DNA from: Desmonostoc muscorum FACHB-395
GTDB taxonomy: Bacteria; Cyanobacteriota; Cyanobacteriia; Cyanobacteriales; Nostocaceae
Direction of reading: 5' to 3'
Assembly (NCBI RefSeq): GCF_014698035.1
Contig: NZ_JACJSF010000066.1
Span: 1-44,527, forward strand
Length of the DNA: 44,527 nucleotides
Below the pieces are notes generated by a model that did no database searches, had not been told where the DNA came from, and worked only from the letters and a program-made list of their open reading frames with translations. A program made the position numbers and the translations under genes. This document shows positions 41,395 to 44,527 of the stretch, piece after piece. The stretch's first letter is position 1; every line of letters begins with the position of its first letter.

Positions 41395-42121
41395 GGGTTG
41401 TTATTTCTTCTAATGCCACACTTTGAGCTAATGCTTTTTGAGAAACTTTTGTGATATATACAGTCACAGCAACGGTAGCAATCAACCCAACTACTTGCAT
41501 TATCCATTGCCAGACTTGAGTTTCTGGAGTAGTTGGTTGATGAGACGTGTTAATCATGGCAAGATTACCAGCTAAAGAACCAATATAAACGTACATCACA
41601 GTACCAGGAATAATGCCAAAGGAACCTAATATATAGTCTTTGAGAGAAACCTGTGTGACTCCAAAAGCATAATTTAATAAATTGAAGGGAAAAACGGGAC
41701 AGAGACGAGTTAGAAAAACTATTTTCCATCCCTCTTTAGCAACTGCTAAATCAATTGCTTTAAATTTAGGATGTTTGTCCATTTGTCGAGAAACCCAATC
41801 TCGTGAAAGGTAGCGTCCAATAATAAAAGCTAAAGTTGCTCCGACTATTGCAGCAATTAGCACATATATTGACCCCCAAAATACTCCAAACAGACAACCA
41901 CCTTTGAGTGTCAAGAGAGAACCCGGTATAAATAATAATGTTGCCAAGTTGTAAATGAATATATAAGCGATAGGCCCTAAAACTCCAAGACTCTCAACCC
42001 AAATGATTGATGTGTGTAAAAGTCCCTGAAAGTTTAACTGTTTAGCAGCAATTATTAAAGTGAAAATCAGGCAACTTAGGAGTAGTAGTTTGAGTTTAGA
42101 AGTTAATAAAGGTTTTTTCAT
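41363..42121 (-). CDS. TVP38/TMEM64 (VTT domain) membrane protein, first copy
   Basis: A 252-residue paralogue of the gene that follows. It has an N-terminal membrane segment (LLLLSCLIFTLIIAAK) and the VTT domain with FIPGSLLTLKGGCLFGVFWG, GATLAFIIGRYLSRDWV and FLTRLCPVFPFNLLNYAFG. Domain cores of the two proteins align throughout without gaps visible by eye, so they arose by tandem duplication. The C-terminal tail (THDKNNNHSDI) overlaps the start region of the next gene by 32 bases in another frame. They may form a hetero-oligomer; that is inference. Confidence 0.9.
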   Translation of the reverse strand: MKKPLLTSKLKLLLLSCLIFTLIIAAKQLNFQGLLHTSIIWVESLGVLGPIAYIFIYNLATLLFIPGSLLTLKGGCLFGVFWGSIYVLIAAIVGATLAFIIGRYLSRDWVSRQMDKHPKFKAIDLAVAKEGWKIVFLTRLCPVFPFNLLNYAFGVTQVSLKDYILGSFGIIPGTVMYVYIGSLAGNLAMINTSHQPTTPETQVWQWIMQVVGLIATVAVTVYITKVSQKALAQSVALEEITTHDKNNNHSDI

Positions 42122-42211
42122 TTTTATAAGTTTGACCTTCTGAGGCTCAAGTTTGAAACCTAGATTTTAAATTCACTGCTCCTAAGATATAGTACCCAGA
42201 TGAGAAACAGC

Positions 42212-42922
42212 TTAAATTCTTTTAAATTTTTCTCGGCGATACCAACAACGAATTCGCTCAGGTGAAACGCCGAGTAAATAAGCAATAATTACTATTTGAT
42301 TAAGCAGCGTAGTTTTGAATACTCCCTTTTGCAACCATCTACGGGCTGAAGTAACAACTGGTGTAGGAATAATTACAATTCGTCCAATGGGTTTTAAGCG
42401 ACGTATGAGTTCAAAGTCTTCCATGATAGGCAATTCAGGAAAACCACCAATTTGCTGAAATACTTCCTTGGTTAAAAAAAATGCTTGGTCGCCGTAGGGC
42501 ATTTGGCAAAAATGCGATCGCACATTTACTCCCCACTCCACCCATCGTAAACTTAAAAGTGGGGCATCAATCCGCAACTTAAATGCACCAGCTACAATCC
42601 CAGGTTGTTCTAGCGCTGTGCGAATCATGTCATCAAACCCAGTCGGTAAACGGGTATCTGCATGAAGAAATAAAAGAATATTCCCGCTAGCCGCTACAGC
42701 ACCCGCGTTCATTTGCACAGCACGACCGGGAGATGATGAGATAACTTTGACATTTAAAGACTGAGCTATTTCTATCGTGTTATCTTTAGAGCCACCATCT
42801 ACTATGATTACTTCTATATTTGTATTGGGTTGAGTAGTTACAATTGCTTCTTTGATATTCTCTGCTTCATTAAGAGTCGGAATAATAATAGAAATTCTAG
42901 CTGCGTCAATATTTTGACTCAT
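42212..42922 (-). CDS. GT2-family glycosyltransferase, TIGR04283 type
   Basis: A 236-residue GT-A glycosyltransferase. ISIIIPTLNEAENIKEAI and VIIVDGGSKDNT form the nucleotide-sugar fold; FLHADTRLP holds the metal-binding DXD-like motif; GRAVQMNAGA and PYGDQAFF are features of the TIGR04283 group (rSAM/selenodomain-associated, also linked to arsenosugar synthesis). The C-terminal IMEDFELIRRL has the ED catalytic element. No radical-SAM or arsM partner is visible in this window, so the pathway is open. It is the first gene of the minus-strand block with the two TVP38 genes, 90 bases upstream. Confidence 0.85.
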   Translation of the reverse strand: MSQNIDAARISIIIPTLNEAENIKEAIVTTQPNTNIEVIIVDGGSKDNTIEIAQSLNVKVISSSPGRAVQMNAGAVAASGNILLFLHADTRLPTGFDDMIRTALEQPGIVAGAFKLRIDAPLLSLRWVEWGVNVRSHFCQMPYGDQAFFLTKEVFQQIGGFPELPIMEDFELIRRLKPIGRIVIIPTPVVTSARRWLQKGVFKTTLLNQIVIIAYLLGVSPERIRCWYRREKFKRI

Positions 42923-43411
42923 AAATTATTATTTTATGTTACTGACGGATGGAAAGTTTACCCTCAGTTTATTGACCCAGGTGATCAGATTGTGAGTAAG
43001 ATTTACATACGTCGCTACCGCTTTGCCATCGCAAAATACTATGTTATTCTAAGTCCGTAGAAATATTAAAATACTCTATTCGATTATTACTTCACTACTT
43101 GAAGTATCGTTTTATCCTGGTGTTCAATTAATTCATACCGCACTCAGCAACGCCGAAAAATCTTGCGATGCCTGCGGCGGACGGAGCCATCGCTTCGTAT
43201 ACAAAAGCTTTAAAATTCAAAAATGGCAAAAGTTTTTCGAGAGTGACAAAAGCGGTTGATGGTGATGCTGTCATGCTTTTAAAATGCAGCATTTAGGTCA
43301 TTTTCAAAAATACAGTATTTACGAGATCACCTGCGGAATCTGGGTTTAAATAAATCTCCGTCTGAATAAGTCTTTATAATTAACAACTCATCATGAAAAC
43401 TAGTATCACCG
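42923..43411. other. Intergenic region before the right inverted-repeat arm
   Basis: About 490 bases with no supported gene. It contains the phrase GCGATGCCTGCGGCGGACGG near 43164, related to the palindromic repeat at 12461-12486 (GCGATGCCTACGGCGGCAAG). A weakly complementary TTTTAAAATGCAGCATTT lies near 43277. Nothing resembling a transposase or tRNA was seen. Confidence 0.5.
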
Positions 43412-44527
43412 CCGATGCCACACCCTAACAAATGGTCGAATGGGGCTATTGCTGCTAGGTCGAAGGCGTGGCATCTGCGGATGGAGAAACTGAAACTTTG
43501 AGTTTTCTATGGAATGCTGGGACAATCGCCCTGCTTCACGGATTTAGAATTGCTCGGTTTCATTTAATTAGGCGCTCTTACCCCATTTTGTCCCAATGCA
43601 GAATAGTCTCTGGGTGGGAAGAGGCTGTCTTGACTATCTACATCATAATTAAATCCTTTGACAGGAACAATTTGCTTGAACGTAATCCCTTGAGTGGGAG
43701 CAGACGATATTCTTGCGTTTCTCCCATAAGCATCTGTATAGATTACTGAATTTGCAGAATTGCTAAATGCAAGACCAGAAAAGTGAGTTTCTCTTTGAGT
43801 TGTTCCTCGGAAGGGCGATCGCGGGTCGTCCCACTCGACTTTGCTACCAGCAGCTAATGTTTCTTCGCAAATTAGAGTTGTAGAAAGAGGATGCGTTGGG
43901 TCGTAGCAGTTATTCACAGTCCTATTGATCTTCGTTGTGGTAGACGGATCATAAAAACGGGAAGGATTTGTGATCTTAAAGTAAAAACTTTTTCCAACAA
44001 AGCCAGTAAGCCAAGATTCAGTATTTCTTGTATTTACATCTTCCGTTTTTTGATCAACTGTCCCACGCTGGTAACAACCAGCAGTAGGAATCGCGCGATG
44101 GGCATCACCATAGGGTTGATTCGTAGGAGAGGGAGTAATGCCAGGCTCTACCGGTAAGTCACACAAAGAAGTTTCAGGTTCTTTAAATTCTCCAGCAGCA
44201 CCAAACAAAGCAAAATGCTTTAAATTGAAGGGTTCAAGACCATCACATTTACCAGACGCAAACATTTCATGGGCTGTATTTACTAGCGCATCTGGCGAAT
44301 GTGTACCCATGTGCAGTTTTAAGCTCACGTCACAGGATTTAATTAAACTGGTGTTGTTTTCATCGAACATCTGCCAATTGTTGGCAACAAGAACCTTATG
44401 CCCAAAATGATCTTCATTTCTATGAACAGATGGATTAGATGGATTATTAGCTGCCAGTTGCTCATTTACATAGCCAAAAGCTGGCATCCCTGCAATATTA
44501 AATACCTCTGAACTGAGCGGATCGTCG
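43412..44527. repeat. Right arm of the ~1.1-kb inverted repeat (mate 1-1118)
   Basis: Reverse-complemented, this end matches the start of the window base for base with scattered differences, including the terminal phrase GACGATCCGCTCAGTTCAGA. Similarity begins near 43412 (GATGCCACACC). It contains the second copy of the hypothetical protein gene and its downstream flank, and runs out of the window. Confidence 0.85.
43564..44527 (-). CDS. Hypothetical Cys-containing protein, 5'-truncated by the window edge (copy 2)
   Basis: The frame is open from the window edge to the TAA at 43564-43566. It encodes the same protein as the left-end copy with 21 substitutions in 307 residues and no insertion or deletion. 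All six cysteines are kept. Substitutions cluster in the second half (for example QIE to QRE, EN to SN, NAS to NAR), while the HMGTHSPDAL region is unchanged. Function is unknown to me, and the true N-terminus is outside the window. Confidence 0.7.
   Translation of the reverse strand, partial: DDPLSSEVFNIAGMPAFGYVNEQLAANNPSNPSVHRNEDHFGHKVLVANNWQMFDENNTSLIKSCDVSLKLHMGTHSPDALVNTAHEMFASGKCDGLEPFNLKHFALFGAAGEFKEPETSLCDLPVEPGITPSPTNQPYGDAHRAIPTAGCYQRGTVDQKTEDVNTRNTESWLTGFVGKSFYFKITNPSRFYDPSTTTKINRTVNNCYDPTHPLSTTLICEETLAAGSKVEWDDPRSPFRGTTQRETHFSGLAFSNSANSVIYTDAYGRNARISSAPTQGITFKQIVPVKGFNYDVDSQDSLFPPRDYSALGQNGVRAPN

Noticed and set aside
43468..43749. Frame opposite the 3' end of the right terminal gene (and its mate at 821-1060)
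   Set aside because: It is conserved only because the sense gene and its flank are duplicated; more than half is antisense to that gene.

Overview
The window looks like chromosomal DNA of a filamentous, heterocyst-type cyanobacterium (Nostoc/Anabaena group). The signs are many GCGATCGC (HIP1) octamers, several families of short dispersed inverted-repeat elements, a carotenoid C-3',4' desaturase gene (crtD), small proteins of cyanobacterial type, and a promoter carrying a cyanobacterial-type LexA box. No rRNA, tRNA, CRISPR array or complete insertion sequence was recognised.

Layout. Both ends carry the same roughly 1.1-kb sequence in opposite orientation: a truncated, Cys-containing protein gene of unknown function, 93% identical between the copies. 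Bases 1256-9461 hold purD, a 21-bp minisatellite, small hypothetical genes, a Spx/ArsC-like gene, an N-acylglucosamine 2-epimerase, an aspartoacylase-family hydrolase and a large exported beta-propeller protein. Bases 9726-12383 hold two GT4 glycosyltransferases behind a recognisable promoter. Bases 12546-18360 hold a small gene under a LexA box, a Na+/H+ antiporter, an exported small protein, a saccharopine-dehydrogenase-like oxidoreductase and crtD. Bases 18430-19573 are a graveyard: a frameshifted Phd/YoeB-type toxin-antitoxin pair whose toxin end runs into a mobile repeat, and a broken fragment of a cyanobacterial DUF-type protein. Then come aspS, a 51-aa small protein with its own terminator, and a SAM hydroxide adenosyltransferase.

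Bases 23067-30367 are the most interesting stretch. An AAA+ ATPase and a DUF4255 (Pvc16-type) protein of extracellular contractile injection systems form a translationally coupled pair without any sheath, tube or baseplate genes. Divergent from it is a membrane-anchored Ser/Thr kinase with two unrelated arrays of threonine-bearing repeats. A PGM1-type ATP-grasp ligase lies convergent to the kinase. Bases 31257-34614 hold a short-chain dehydrogenase, a small hypothetical gene, nested repeats and a relic of a magnesium transporter (mgtE). Bases 34615-38532 encode a 1305-aa protein with four nearly identical PA14 domains, two Calx-beta domains and a sugar-dehydrogenase-like propeller. The last block (38717-42922, all minus strand) holds a mercuric-reductase-like flavoprotein, two overlapping TVP38/TMEM64 membrane protein genes and a TIGR04283-type glycosyltransferase.

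Most genes are housekeeping or single metabolic functions. Candidates for something new are the kinase plus orphan injection-system pair, the LexA-controlled small gene, and the inverted terminal repeats that could flip the whole 42-kb interior. All assignments come from reading the sequence and recalling family motifs; no database search was run.
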